From the NCBI GenBank assembly GCA_028564675.1, contig JAOVVO010000354.1, positions 17,547-81,546 on the forward strand: 64,000 bases of DNA. Reading direction: 5' to 3'. Source of the stretch: Onchocerca lupi (taxonomy: Eukaryota > Nematoda > Chromadorea > Rhabditida > Onchocercidae). The translations under genes and the position numbers were made by a program. The notes beneath the pieces are model-generated. The model was not told the origin of the DNA and made no database searches. It worked only from the letters and a program-made list of their open reading frames with translations. Shown piece by piece: positions 36,873 to 50,036 of the stretch; positions within the stretch are counted from its first letter, which is position 1, and every line of letters begins with the position of its first letter.

Positions 36873-37698
36873 GATGTAACTTTATCACTAACTGAACTTA
36901 TGCAAAAGAAAATGTTCTCTAAGCTACTGTTCATTATCTTTCACTAAAGAAAGTAAGCAAAGAAAACCAGCACTTTAGATTTACTCTATGCGTAATGTTT
37001 TCAATAACTGGGAAGCAAATGTACTTGAGTATTGAAATTTAATGCAGAATTCTTTCATAATTTGAAACTCTTGAAGTAGAACTCAATTATTTACTAAAAT
37101 CAGGACTTAGTACTTATGCAGATATTATGAGGCATCAAATTCTATTTGGATTATATTTTTGGAAACCGAAGTGAGATCGATAATACAAATATTTAGACAA
37201 TGCAAAAATCCCACACAAAATGCTTACAGAAAAACATAAAGCAATGCTTATAGCGAATAAGTAATAATGATTTGGACTTGAATATGCTGAAAAGCGGAAA
37301 TAAGGTATAATTATGCTCAGTTTGTTCATCGAAGGAAATTTAAAGGAAATTAAAGAAACTCAGTGGTAACCCGAATTTTTTAATTTACGAAGAGACAATT
37401 TCGTTTAGCAGCTTGATCTTTCGTCATCAAAACTACTGAAAACGATCTGGAGCCAATGATAATTTTCGTATTAGCAAAGTTCTGCTCAACTTATCACAAA
37501 CAAGAAGGAAAACATCGGCTATGCATCGATAGATAACAAAGTATTAGTAAGAAATGGGAGTCCACCATAGAAGCCACTTGCATCTCTGTGAGGAATATGC
37601 TGTTTAAGCAACAACAGTAAATATGCAATTTTTAGATCTTCATAAGGAGAGAATTAGGATTAATTCAGAGGAGTGGTGTTCTTCCTCGCAGCCTCATT

Positions 37699-37704
37699 TT
37701 TATT
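37699..37704 (-). terminator. Candidate polyadenylation signal of unc-76
   Basis: AATAAA on the minus strand about 240 bases past the unc-76 stop codon. The osgepl1 and unc-76 genes converge here, and nothing else is seen between 36749 and 37942. Confidence 0.4.
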
Positions 37705-37942
37705 TTTTCGATTTAGAATTCCAGAATCTTAATAAGTTCAATATCAGTCTTTGAAGAATTCTGGAAATTTCCCATCAGAAAATTTGAAGTAAATGCAAAT
37801 TAGCAAATTACATATAAAAAAAAAAAGGGGAAAAACGCATTGTTCTATGAGTATACAAAAATATAAAAAGCAGCAATACCAGGAGTTGCAACCGTACTTT
37901 AATGTATGGCAATGGCATTTTGGGTCGTTGGTTGAACTCATT

Positions 37943-40900
37943 TTAAGCAGCCAAACCAGTGATAACTGGTGATGACGCAGACGGGCAGAGAACTGAAATA
38001 ATTCAGAATAAACGACTTATTCTTTCACTTAATTATCGGCAAAATATATAAATGTTCCTGTTCCTTACCATATTCTTTTGTCATTCATAAAATAAATTTG
38101 AGCGAATATTTAAAGCATTTCACATAGGATACTTCTTTCTACTTTTATGAATTCACAAATCTATTTGAAGAGAAGTATACATCAATGGGAAATTGAAGTC
38201 CTGAAGTATATTTAAAAATATTTTAAATGATTCTGTAAACCTGATTCAGAAAAATAGAATTTATGGTTAAACCGGAAATGTTACCAGTTAAGATATAGTC
38301 AGTGAGCATGCTTGGTACGGCTGGACTATCTTCATCAATTGCTCGCAATACTGAAATTTTTCCTGTTTAAAGACGTGTATAGAACGTAACTATTATTTTT
38401 TCAATTAAACTAGAATAATATTGGCTTTGTCAATCAATATTATCGGGCCAAGACATCGGTAGTTCAACAGCAGTAGAATGAATGGAACTGTTTAGAGCTG
38501 ATAAAAAAATCTTCCAAAAATGTGTGTGGCAGCAACGAGCAAACAGTAATTCACTATTAGAAGATGCACTAGACGATGAACAGAGTTATTTAGGAACGAA
38601 TGAAAACTAAAGATCTAAAATAATCACATTTGATAAGCGCCATCAGCATATTCATGTCCATGGAAAGACGATTTTCATCGTATGGAATTGTTGCCGTCAT
38701 ATACTGTAAAAAAAAATGTTAAATTTTAATTTTCCGATTTTTAGATAAATACCAGAACAAATAAATAACAAGTTCCTAGAATATGAATACCAACATAATT
38801 CTGCTTACCATGAATCTTTTGTAAGGAGCATTTGCCTTCAAATGATTACATTATGACTCTCTCAAAATCATCTGATATTTAAATTTATATAAAAGTGCCT
38901 TATTAGAAAATCAAGAAAAAGAATATTTATAACGTGAAATTGCATTGAAATTACTCGACCCCATTTAAAGTTGAACTAAGAAATCTTAATTCGTAAATTT
39001 ATAGATTCTTGGAATTATAATACAAAATGCTTCTACCGAAATTTATATGAAAATGCAAATCTTAACCTGTGGCAATTGTGAAGGATCAATTTTCAACGGT
39101 TTGCGTTTTCGCTCATTGGCGAAATGTCTTCGTCGATTCTGTATAGACAAGAGCAATGATATGAATGTATTTTTCATTTCCTTCTCATATTCTAACTCAT
39201 CGCGATGTGCCAACTGCTCCACCAAACTGTCATTGTAAACCTAAGGTAAAATAATGTTAAATTTTTAAAAGATGACTGAAATTCTAATTTGCTCTGCAAT
39301 TAAACAAATACTCTGACAAATGAGAAGTACTATATTAATCTGACTATTTCATACCATCTATTTATGAATCAACTTTACATTAAACATATTCTTACTTGTA
39401 TAAGCTGTTCCATTTCAGTACTTAAAGCAAGCAATCTGCTGTAGGAAAATGATTCTAAATCTGAAATTTTAAACAATTAAATTACAAATAGAGTATCCAA
39501 ATCGAAGAATTTTCAAGAGTAGAAAATTTCAGAAATTAAAGTCTTATATAGGAAAAAACGGAAAAATAAATAAATAAAGGCAAAGCAGAGCAAATAAAGG
39601 TTGAGTCATTGGGAGTTTCAAGTAATACTGATGACAAAATATTAAAAATGGTAATTAATAATTTTCTTTTCTTAAAAAGAAATTTGTTTTTTAGAAGGTA
39701 GCAACAATAAAAGTTTCAATACAAACGACACTGACAAATAGCAATGCTATACACTCAAACCCCGAAAAGCATGCAAGGAAATAGTATGCTTTAAAGAAGT
39801 TTGTCAATTGAAAAAAGAAAAGCTTCACCCTTAAACCGAATGTTTTTTAAATCTTTCCGACCGCAACTGACGAAAAAATTATAAAGTTTAACCATCTTTT
39901 TCTTCCTAACAAATTTCTCACTAAAAATTGATTTGTTGTCCAGAATTGTTCAACGGGAAAATTAAAGATTTCCATTCTCTTTCACAACAATTAAACGTAG
40001 ACTCATTCAAAAGTACTTACCTCCCAAACCTGGAAAATGTTAAATAATCTTTATCAATGGTTAAGAATTTACAGAATGTGAGTACTATTTGATTAATCGA
40101 TCACAAAAATTCTCGCGAGATAAAAAAATTGTATTTAGGACAAGTTACTTCCTTAAAATATTTCGAAAATTTGACCAAGTCAGCAAAATTACAGTACTAT
40201 AATCTACTCATCTTCTCTTCTTTTATGTTCAAAACAGCAATTGTTCGGCAAGTTTTACATAAGTGCACTTCTCTAACATTGAGAATATTTTGCGTTAAAA
40301 GTAACATTAACACCTACTTTCATAATTCGATGTGATGGCAACGGTCTGCCGCAGTTTGACATCCATTTCGTATTGTCCATTTGGTAATGGTGAACGCATC
40401 GATGAATACATGCTGTCCATCGATTCCATCGTATGATCAGTCATTATTGATCCCGAAAAATCACATGACTGAAAACTGCGAATGAGTCACAATTATTTCT
40501 ACAATGACTATACCAAACATACCTCAATTTTTTCATTCTATTAATTACATAATAGCAATAGATGAAATATCGAAGACAATGTAAAATTTACTTGAAGCAT
40601 TTGGTCAATTTCTTCGATGACTTGATCGGCAGTTTGTGGAGGAGACTCCGATAAAGGACCACGCTGACTAATCAATTGATGCATATCCAGTGCACTTCTC
40701 AGCTCTTCATCTTCTTCCGACAAATCAATACCCGGATCACTGTTTTCCTAAAAAAAAAAAAAGTCATTGCTTTCAGGTATTCGTTAACTTCAGATCTGAA
40801 AATAAGTGAAATATAAACTTTCCACAGGTTATAGTAAACTCCCGGAAGTTATATAATTTATTAAATTCAAGCTGGCATTCATTTACAAAAAGAATATGGT

Positions 40901-43900
40901 ACAAAGCGAATGATAAAACTCCAGTTTTTCGGTATAATCATGTGCAAACTAATATATTCCATTTTTCAACTTCCCCGGCTAATTGTCCAGTAACTGTCGG
41001 AAAAATCCGAAAGATGGTTTATTATAAGTGCGGAGTGTTAAAGGAAATGAAGATAGTTTCAAATGATTAACAAGCCGATAAACTTACCGCCAGAGTGCTC
41101 CAATTAACAGATAAACAAAATAAAGTCGACCAATCATGAGGCGACAGTTGGAGATCAGGAGAGGAGGAGGAATCCCGAAAAGGTTTAAGAGGTTCGGATT
41201 TTGAAGCAGAATCAGTTTTTTTAAAAATTTTTTATCGACTGTTTTCTACAACAGCTTTTTCCAACAATTTCTACGACGGCTTTTCTACAAGGTTCTCTAT
41301 AACGACCATAACAACAGTTCGATTCGAATCAACACAAAAGCAACAATCAAGGAGCAGTACTGATTTCTACGAACGAGAACACTTATATTCGATTAATAAT
41401 TGCATGGGAAATTAAGTTAAAAACCACTTTCTACATTCACAAGGCTTGTGAATTTAAATTTTAACTCTGGAACCTCATGGGAAAAAAAACCGATTTTTTC
41501 ATTCAGTGGTATGAAATCAATACTCACCTTATTTCGCCGAATAAAGTTAATATCTGCTGGAGTTTCTGTTAATTTCTGATACGGAAAATTATCGTTAAAA
41601 GGAAAGTTGGGAGCAGCAGCTCCAACACAAGGGAGGAAATTTACAGCAGTGACAGTAAATTGGTGGCACATCGATGAGAGAGACAAAGATTTATATTCGT
41701 GTTTGCTTGATATGAATAAAAGTCAAATTAGAATCGCTAAAAGCGCTTTTTTGAGACCAAATCAAATGGAAAGGAAAAACCTTGAGAAGAAATTAATCTT
41801 TCTGTACTCGAAGAAAAAATTCAGAATTTGGACTCTGGCTGTTTTACTTTTTTGGAAGATGAATAATGAAGAAAGGGGAAAAGGAGAAGAACAGAATAGA
41901 AAAAATATGGGATCACAACTAATGAAATTTATATTTGAAAAAAGTCCTTAAAAGTCTTTTTCGTATGCAGCCAGTTTAGAACGTTAAACAGTATGAACGA
42001 TTTTAACATTTACTTCAACAAATTTATCTTTTCTCAGTTGCTTGCTATTAACCTAAAATTCTCGCTCTTTTAATTCTAATTTTTATTTGTCGAATGAAAA
42101 GAGAGAATTGTTGAAAGGCATGAAAAAGATGGGAAAATTTAGAGTCACTGATGTTACTACCATAATCAAATGATCAAGAGAATAACGATTCCTGCACCCT
42201 AACATCCATATCTCGATGATTAAATATGCACCGGTTCCACAAGAATGAATACGGGTGATATGTTCACCGATACATTTATTTCACTCATTAGTCAACAATT
42301 TCGACCATGTACTTCTAATGAGTTCAGAGCAAACTAGAAAATCTACTCTATTCCCCAATTTCAGAGAAAGAGAAGCCTGAAGTTTTTTCTGCAAAAACAT
42401 GCTTATTATTAAATTGGACACTTTGACCATGCCAGAATCAACGAAAATCCAGAAAATCAATAAATAAATGAAGAAAGCAACAGAGACAGATTATTAATAC
42501 TACACAAATTTTGACCATTCTAGGAGTGTATGAAAATACTTAGAACAGCTTTCTAATAACGGCAAATGGATTTCTTTTCCAATATAATTTCTGTGGATAT
42601 GGGTCCAGAGAAAGGGAGGCATTTCTTTGCGTTGTACTGAATATCTGTCTGTCAGGAATTTTTCTATGGCTCTTCTCACGATAGTTATGCTCTGAAAGCG
42701 TTCTTTGCATTTGAGCCAGAAGAAGACAAATTCTTTCTCTCCAAAAATTATATGAGAGGAGGTTAGATCTTTGAAGCTACATTACGTTTACCAATGCCAA
42801 ATATACCCAACTGAAGCCCTGTGTGCGCTGTTACTGGAAATGAATACAATTTTTTCAAGCTCAGCTGGGAACTTCCCTCTTCCCAATTACCAAACAAGTT
42901 TCATAGTCTAGCGCTCCATAAATAGCGGATTTCAGAACTCTGTCAAAATTATTCTCTACATATAATGTGAAGGATGAAGTTCACTAAATGGCATGCTTTA
43001 TGTAAAATGCAGAAGTTATAGAAAGATTTCCTCTTAATATTTTTAAATTAGTAAAGATTATATTCCTGAATTCTTTTGAAATACTTAGTAGAATGATTCA
43101 ATCATTAAACTTAGTTACTAACTGATTATAGTTAGTTATCTTCTGCTCCAACTCCGACGTCCTACTCTTCCCTTAACTACAAAAAAAAAGAAAAAGAAAA
43201 AAAACAAAACCATTGCATTAAATTTAATGAAACGAATAAAACGTATAAATAATCTAAAAATGTAAACTAATGAAAAATTTGAAATAATTTGACAAGTCAT
43301 TTCAAAAAACTCGTTATCATGGACGCACATTGCTTTCAGCTTAAAGTTTTGATATAAGAAGTAGGATCGTCTTATATTCTGCTCATAAAAAAAAGAAAAA
43401 AACTGGTAGTAGATGGAACCTTGCGTGGCTGAAGGTTGAGAGCAGGAAGTTGTAAACGCCTTGTTTGTGTCTTCGAGAAATCAAGTGGAGGCATATTGCC
43501 AAAATTTCCAGTCAAAGTCCACCAAATTCTGGAAAAAATAACGCTATTTATTAATGATTTAATTTTATTTAAATAAATCAAAATTAAAGTGAACTATTCA
43601 CAGTATTCGCGTAGTGGACGCTTCTGCGCAATCTTATTGGGGTCGATTCGATGATGAAAATTTCATGAGATCTAAACTGATACCAGTATTCTCAACTTAA
43701 ATTCACCTCATATAGTCTGTGCAAGGAAGAAATTAGTTTAGTAAACTTTTCAAGAGAATGAACAAATTTTGCAAAGTTTCAGTAGACTTATTTATGTATA
43801 AAATACCTGCTTGAGATCTTTAGAAAAATTTAATTTCGGCTAAAGACGTGAAGACGTTGAATGAGCCAATCGCGAAATTCTTTTACCTGATTACTCAGGA

Positions 43901-46900
43901 GACACGAAAATAATTCAAGTTTAAACAATCTGAACAATTCAAGTATTCCACAAGTCACCTCGCCACTACGCATTTCTTTTAGACGATGAATAACACCGCG
44001 CTGTTTTTGTTTTTTTTTTTTTTTCGCTATTACAAGCTGATGAATGTTCCGTGATCCTCAACATCGATGATTATTCACAGATTTCTCTAGACTAAATTTA
44101 CACAAAATGTTACAGCTATTATTCCATGGAAATATTCTATGAAATCACTATGCTATCTTGTTTATGTAAAATTTCTCCCTTCCTTTATACAGTTTTTACA
44201 TGAGAAAACGATCGAAAACGGAAGTGATGAGCAAAGTGAACGTTATCGCTAGAGTGCAAATGGCGAAAAAAACAGAAAATTTAATCCTTTCAATATCAAA
44301 AACAAATAATTACAAATAAGATATTGATAATAGAAAGAAAAGCTTTCGCTATTCTGTGATACGATTTTATGAATTTTTAAAAAGCTTAACTTCACAATAT
44401 CACTGTTACATCTCTAATCCTTTAAGAATTTCTCATACTGATGTGGATTTTTCGATGATTTTTAAATTTCTTCTTGCAATTGAAAAAAAATTTTAAAAAG
44501 CTCTAAAATCACTAATAAAAATGCGTGGGTAATAAGTTATCTGTTCAATATCTCCTTATTGCGTTAAAAAAAAAAAAAAAGAAAAAAAGAAAGAAAAAAT
44601 TGAGTGTTCTTCCATTCTCTAGCATTAATCTCCTTATTCAAAATAATGGCTTCTAACTCTACAATTTCTTTTTAAACTAAAACACATAATCTAAAGACTT
44701 AATAATCAGATCTAAGAAAGGTAAAAAATTTTTAGTGGAAAGATACAAGAGCAAAAGCATGCAAATAAGATACAAAAAAAAAAAAACAAAAAAAAGACAG
44801 AAAAAAAAATATAGAAAAATGTAAGAAACCCTAACTCAGTGATATTTTGGGGAAGACATTTTTATTGTTGTTTACTTATTACATTTTATATATGGTAGAT
44901 AAATAAAGTATAGTTATCGGATAATTTTCAAAGTCAATTAACCTGTAATTTGTAGAAAAACAAGAACGACTTGTCTTCCTTAATTGAACATCAATTGAAC
45001 AATGAAGATGGACAATAATAATTATATACTGCGCAGTAACACTGACTTAATTCTCTTATTTCTGGATCTCTAATTGATAAGAGTGAATAACTAGTTCCAA
45101 AACATATGATATGAGCCTCAAGACTGTAAGTAATTATAATAGCGCTTCAACTCAAAAAAAAAAAAACAGAAAAAGTGTATATTTAAAGTTTTGGTTAGAT
45201 ACAGTGGAAAACTTTGCGTTAGAACAATAAAAAAAAAAAAAAATACTGACTGGCTTTCAGACATGATTTCATCTTGTGAGCGCACTTGTATAGGTGCTAT
45301 TTCTTCGGTGGTCTCATTAAGATTCTTGAAACAATGGGAAATTTTTTGATCAAATGTTCCGACCAGATCTTCCAGACTACCCGATAAATTTTCCGCATCG
45401 AAATTTTCATCGAAATTGTTCTCGCAATCACTGGTCCTGTAACAAGAATAATAGAAGGTGTAAAGAGGTAAACCTTATGGATATGAAAAATTTGGATTCA
45501 TGTTTACGACTAAATTTGGTATTTTTGATTTTAGTGGAGGAGATTTTTTCTTAAATTTTCAACATGTTAATATAAAAGTTTCTTTTGGCTAGATTTTGAA
45601 TACTTTTCGCAATCTAGAGAATCAAAAATATAAAATATTATTCAAAAATGATCAATTATGGAAATCATTTTCCAACAAGAAAGCTGAAAAAGTGAGTAAA
45701 TCGTTTCTCTTTTTTACAAAACCAACAATTGCACTTCCCATAGATCTTTAAGAAAATTTTAATTTTGTTCCTAATTTTTAATGCTTTAAAAACTATACAA
45801 GTCATAGAATCGTTATGAAAAAAAAAAAAAAAAAAAATGCAAATTGAAAGAGAGATGGGATACGACTGAGAACGGCTGAAAAAATTATCGGTTAGATGGC
45901 AACTGAAGCAAGCGAGCAAATATCTCGGAAATTCAAAATCAGCTGAGAAGTTACGGTTAGCTGTCGTTAAGATTGATGCAATTTTCAATTATCATGCATA
46001 GTTCGGAAATGAAAGATGAATAACTTACATCATATTCTCAAAAACATCTCACCAATGTTCCAAAATCAGCTAAGCTAATTCTATATTTCAACAAGCAGGC
46101 AGAAACGAGCTTTTACATATCCTAGCAACAACATATGCCGGTAACAATTATCCTGTACTGCTCTCTTTGGTCCAAGAAAAATCCTGAAAATCGTCTAAAC
46201 GTCACATATACAGAATTGTTACTAGTGGCGATGAATACACCACTGGTAATCAGCTCTTATCAACGCAGTTATTAGCTGCTTCAAAATGTTGCTAAAAGAT
46301 ACTATGAAGCTTGATTTTTACAACCATCCAGATTTTGGCTCTAATCGTTCAGATCCCTGTTTGAGATTTAAGGATCAAAAGATGAAGATGAATCCGAAGA
46401 AAGATATAAAAGGACTGGAAGGTAGAAAAAAAGAGTGGAGATTCTGCTTGCATATTGGGCAGAACACAGAGATAGGAGGAGATATCTTCCTCATTCCATT
46501 TCGAATTGATTATTGAAGACCGAACTTTTTCAAAGAAAAAGTTCTTATAATTCATAGGACTATTTCTAGCCAAGGTCGAAAGGATATTCGAACTGTCAAG
46601 AGAGGGGAAAGAGATGGAAATGATGAGAGTGAGATGAGAGATGAAGAAAAAGATTACAAGAGAAAAGCAAAGAGTATCAGTTGATAATTTGCAGTCCCTC
46701 TAGTTCGGGGTATCGCTCGGATTCCAGGTGAGCAGTACTAATCTTTCCCATCTTAGCTCTTCGCTTTACACAGAATGGAAATTTGTCAGGTGGCTGTTGT
46801 ATTTACGAGCTTATGTGTAATATTATTAAACTACTCTCATTGCACATTAATATAGTCTATTTCAATATAATGGCATTTATGCGGTGATTTCATACTGTAA

Positions 46901-49900
46901 ATACCGTACCAATATATCATGCAGTACGCTCGTCACGAAGGCCTATCCCACGGAACTATTTTATCTCTTTTGTTTACTTTCTTTCTCGAGAAGTAAAATT
47001 GAAGATTGCAGAAATACTCAAAATACCATCTTCATGAGTATCAATTAATATTGTGAGTGATTCATCAAAGCCAAACTAAAATGAATCAACTTAATGGAAG
47101 AATTATGGAGTAAAGATGAAAAGTCATTTAATACGCCTATCTCTGCTGCTTCTTATCGTAATTTTAGAAATTCGGAAAATTATGAGGGTAAAAATGAGAG
47201 CAGAAATGATGAATTCATATAAAATAGACATTTCTAAAGGAAAAAAATAAGCTCCAAGCATTAGCTATCCTGGTGTGTCTCTTTATTGATCATATATACA
47301 TGCTCCCAATGGATAGACATCTGCAGAACCCCTTAATTTTCATATCTATTTGTCTAATTCTGTCTATTCCACTAATTGAAATTCATTTAAAAATGACTAT
47401 GAAGATAATCGATGTTGCTATAATAGTGGTAGCATATTAACGGATCTAAAGTCTTCTTTCCGATCAGCGCTAACTTAACTTGTTCAAAGAAATCAGTAAC
47501 TTGATTTTATCCTTTCTGGAAGAATCAGGCGATTTTAAATATAAACAGACAACCACAAGTATACACAAAAATCCACGTACATATATTTAGCATGTCACGA
47601 ATGAAATTGTCAACTCTGAGAATAAATCAAAATGAGACTTCGCTTATTAACATATGCAATACTGTTTGCATCAATTCCTACAATTTTTTAAAGTTTTTTC
47701 TGCTATTTCATTTTTTTATTTTCTGCTTTCTTTTAATATTTCTTTTCTTCCCTGCAATTTGCAATTTAAAACTTTCTTGAAGGACGAAGATATTCGAAAA
47801 AGTCCTTTTCCATAATAACCGGAAAATCGAAAACAAAAAAGCTTGAAAAATGGAAGGAACAAACTGATCAGACAAATCGAATAGGAGTGCATCCGGTATA
47901 ACATCAATTTCTAACCTTTCACCATTTCACTAATTTTTTTAAATTTTTTTTTTACTTCCAAGTTGTTCCACTAATTCACTTAATAATATGCTTCACAGCA
48001 AGTTACTATTTCAGGTTATACTTCCAACATGATAGATATTTACTTGGAAATGAAAACTATTTGCAGTTTTTCAACAATTAAAAATTATTTTTCAAAAAAA
48101 TCCTTCCCGTGAGAATTTGTACTAGCAGTGAGTAAGCAAAAAGGAAAACACAAGAAAGACTGAATAACAAATGACATTGAACTTCAGCACTAATCAAGAT
48201 TAACAGTTAAAATTAGAGAAATTGAAACCAGTTTTTTCGGATAAATGACAGGAAATAAGGGACAAAATCAAAAAATGCAGCTGACTTAGATCATTTGCAT
48301 TTTCAACGAAAGAAAAATAGCAAATATACTGAAAATTGGAATAGAACTTTTGTCTCAATGTGATAAAAATTTCAAAATGTCTAGTTTGTTCGATTATCGC
48401 GGAAAACAGACAACGAATTTCGGTTCTTAGAATATTTCACCAACTTAAGTAACGGGAAATAAGGAGAACAGGAGTGATATTCTTTTTGTTATCACTATTT
48501 TTGACTGAAATACGCGAATATTGAATTTTCATGATTGTTTACGTATCAAAGATTCAGGAATGTCTTTACTCTGTTTTTGCTGTCTCAAAATCGCAACACT
48601 CCATGTAATCAAGATCGATGTCAGTAAAATGAGATGTCACGATGTACGAGTAGCACTGATGCAGAGTCATTTCTTGCAACAAATGAAATCGTAGTAAAAA
48701 GGCTTAGAATAAAAAAGAAATAAGTAGCAAGATTATGATTTTGTAAAATCGAGAACTGAAGATGAGTGAGAAAGGAGCTCTGTCAGATTTCAATGGCTTT
48801 ATAACCCACTTTCGCAAATAGATACACTTTCATTAATGAATTTAATAAAAAAAAAGTTCAACATCATATTGTTCATGAGATGTTTATTTCTACTGATATC
48901 TGAATCTAGTAATAGCCAATACTAAACAGTGTCGATAATTAGAAAAAATTCAAAGCGAAGATGCTCAAAATTCTGCAAAAATTAGGGAGAAGAAAAACTG
49001 CACACTGAAAAATGAGCAAAAAAAAAAAAAATCAAGAGAAAGAAAACTAAACGGGTTGTAAAAGATCAAGCTCGGCTTTATTTGAAAATGTCGACTTCGA
49101 GAACGATTTCTGGTAGATTAAAACTTTTTTTCCTGCTTAACATGGCAGTATCAATTTATGTCTTCTGTAAGTGTTTCCGCGTTTGGCTGCAGCGTCTCTG
49201 CTTTAGCTTTGAAAAAATTTTCAAGAATTTTTCTTCAAACAGCTTTAATCTATATGACGTCAAATCTGAAGAAAGAAAGCGGAGTAATTTTTGGACGAAA
49301 ATCTAAATAGAATTCAAGATTAAATTATCTTCCATGATTCACTCTTAGCAGCTTGAATGGGAAGTAGCTGGGAATGGGGAAAGATTATTTATCATGTTCC
49401 AAAAAAAAAAAACCCTTTGGAAAGAACAGCGATTCCTGAAAGGAATGAGAGTAATCGAAGAAATGCAGAATATATGATTCATTTTATAGAAGCAGTACTA
49501 ATAAAATAACAAAGCAGCTCACTTGTTATTCGTGAAAAAAGCGTTATTTGCGGTGTACTCTAACTTTTATGGCTTATTTTATTTTATTGATCTGTGAATG
49601 CAGCAATGAATAAGACAAGAAGCAAATCAGACAGAACCGGAAACAAATAATTTGGCGATTTCGTGAACATTCACTGACAGTTTTCCACAATAATAAATTT
49701 TATTCCAGCTGCTTACGGTGAAAATAAATCATTTATAATTATTGAAGAATTGGATCAGAAATGATCCGATAAATCACTTCAGAGTTTCTTTGATGGGATC
49801 AAACAGCTTCTTTCTTTATCGTTTGCGCAGCATTGACAATGCCAATGAAAAAAGAGGATATCCAGAAAGCTTAAGCATATTAGTTCAGGCAAAAATGTAA

Positions 49901-50036
49901 ATGACAAAAAAGATAAAAGCACTTACGACTGCTGAGATACCGCTTTGACGGAATCGATGTCGTCTTCGAGATGAGCCAGTGGTACCTCCGGCACACTACA
50001 GTTTATATCTTCGCCCATTCCCGTACCCATCACCAT
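37943..50036 (-). CDS. unc-76: UNC-76/FEZ kinesin-1 adaptor (fasciculation and elongation protein zeta)
   Basis: FEZ proteins link kinesin-1 to cargo and act in axon outgrowth and bundling. Twelve minus-strand exons read in frame: 50036-49927, 45436-45251, 43528-43420, 41575-41528, 40747-40592, 40468-40318, 40029-40021, 39460-39396, 39240-39067, 38703-38628, 38350-38285, 37992-37943; about 399 aa (human FEZ1 392). Family blocks: acidic N-terminus with SLEDLVGTFDQKISHCFKNL, IWWTLTGNFGNMPPLDFSKT, ADQVIEEIDQMLQ, the coiled coil LVEQLAHRDELEYEKEMKNT followed by FISLLLSIQN, ATIPYDENR, and the C-terminal SMLTDYIL then TVLCP (FEZ ends TDYILKVLCPT). Intron 1 is about 4.5 kb and introns 2-4 are 1-2 kb, many with poly(A) runs. 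One exon is only 9 nt. The first Met chosen is the first in the exon; MGTGMGED further in is an alternative. Confidence 0.95.
40021..40029 (-). other. unc-76: 9-nt microexon of unc-76
   Basis: On the minus strand GTTTGGGAG is bounded by TTTCCAG and GTAAGT. Including it joins NYE to SLGDLESF in frame; its phase (1 in, 1 out) matches both neighbours. Confidence 0.75.

Noticed and set aside
41580..41951. Plus-strand open frame overlapping unc-76 intron 3
   Set aside because: It lies antisense to an unc-76 exon border and is Lys/Glu-rich without family motifs or splice context.
44560..45240. Dense poly(A) runs as possible retroposon tails
   Set aside because: No adjoining coding remnants or target duplications; A/T runs are common throughout the introns of this window.
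46210..46250. Small tRNA-like or hairpin look (CTAGTGG ... CCACTGG)
   Set aside because: Only about seven paired bases, with no A or B box and no cloverleaf; a chance inverted repeat inside unc-76 intron 1.
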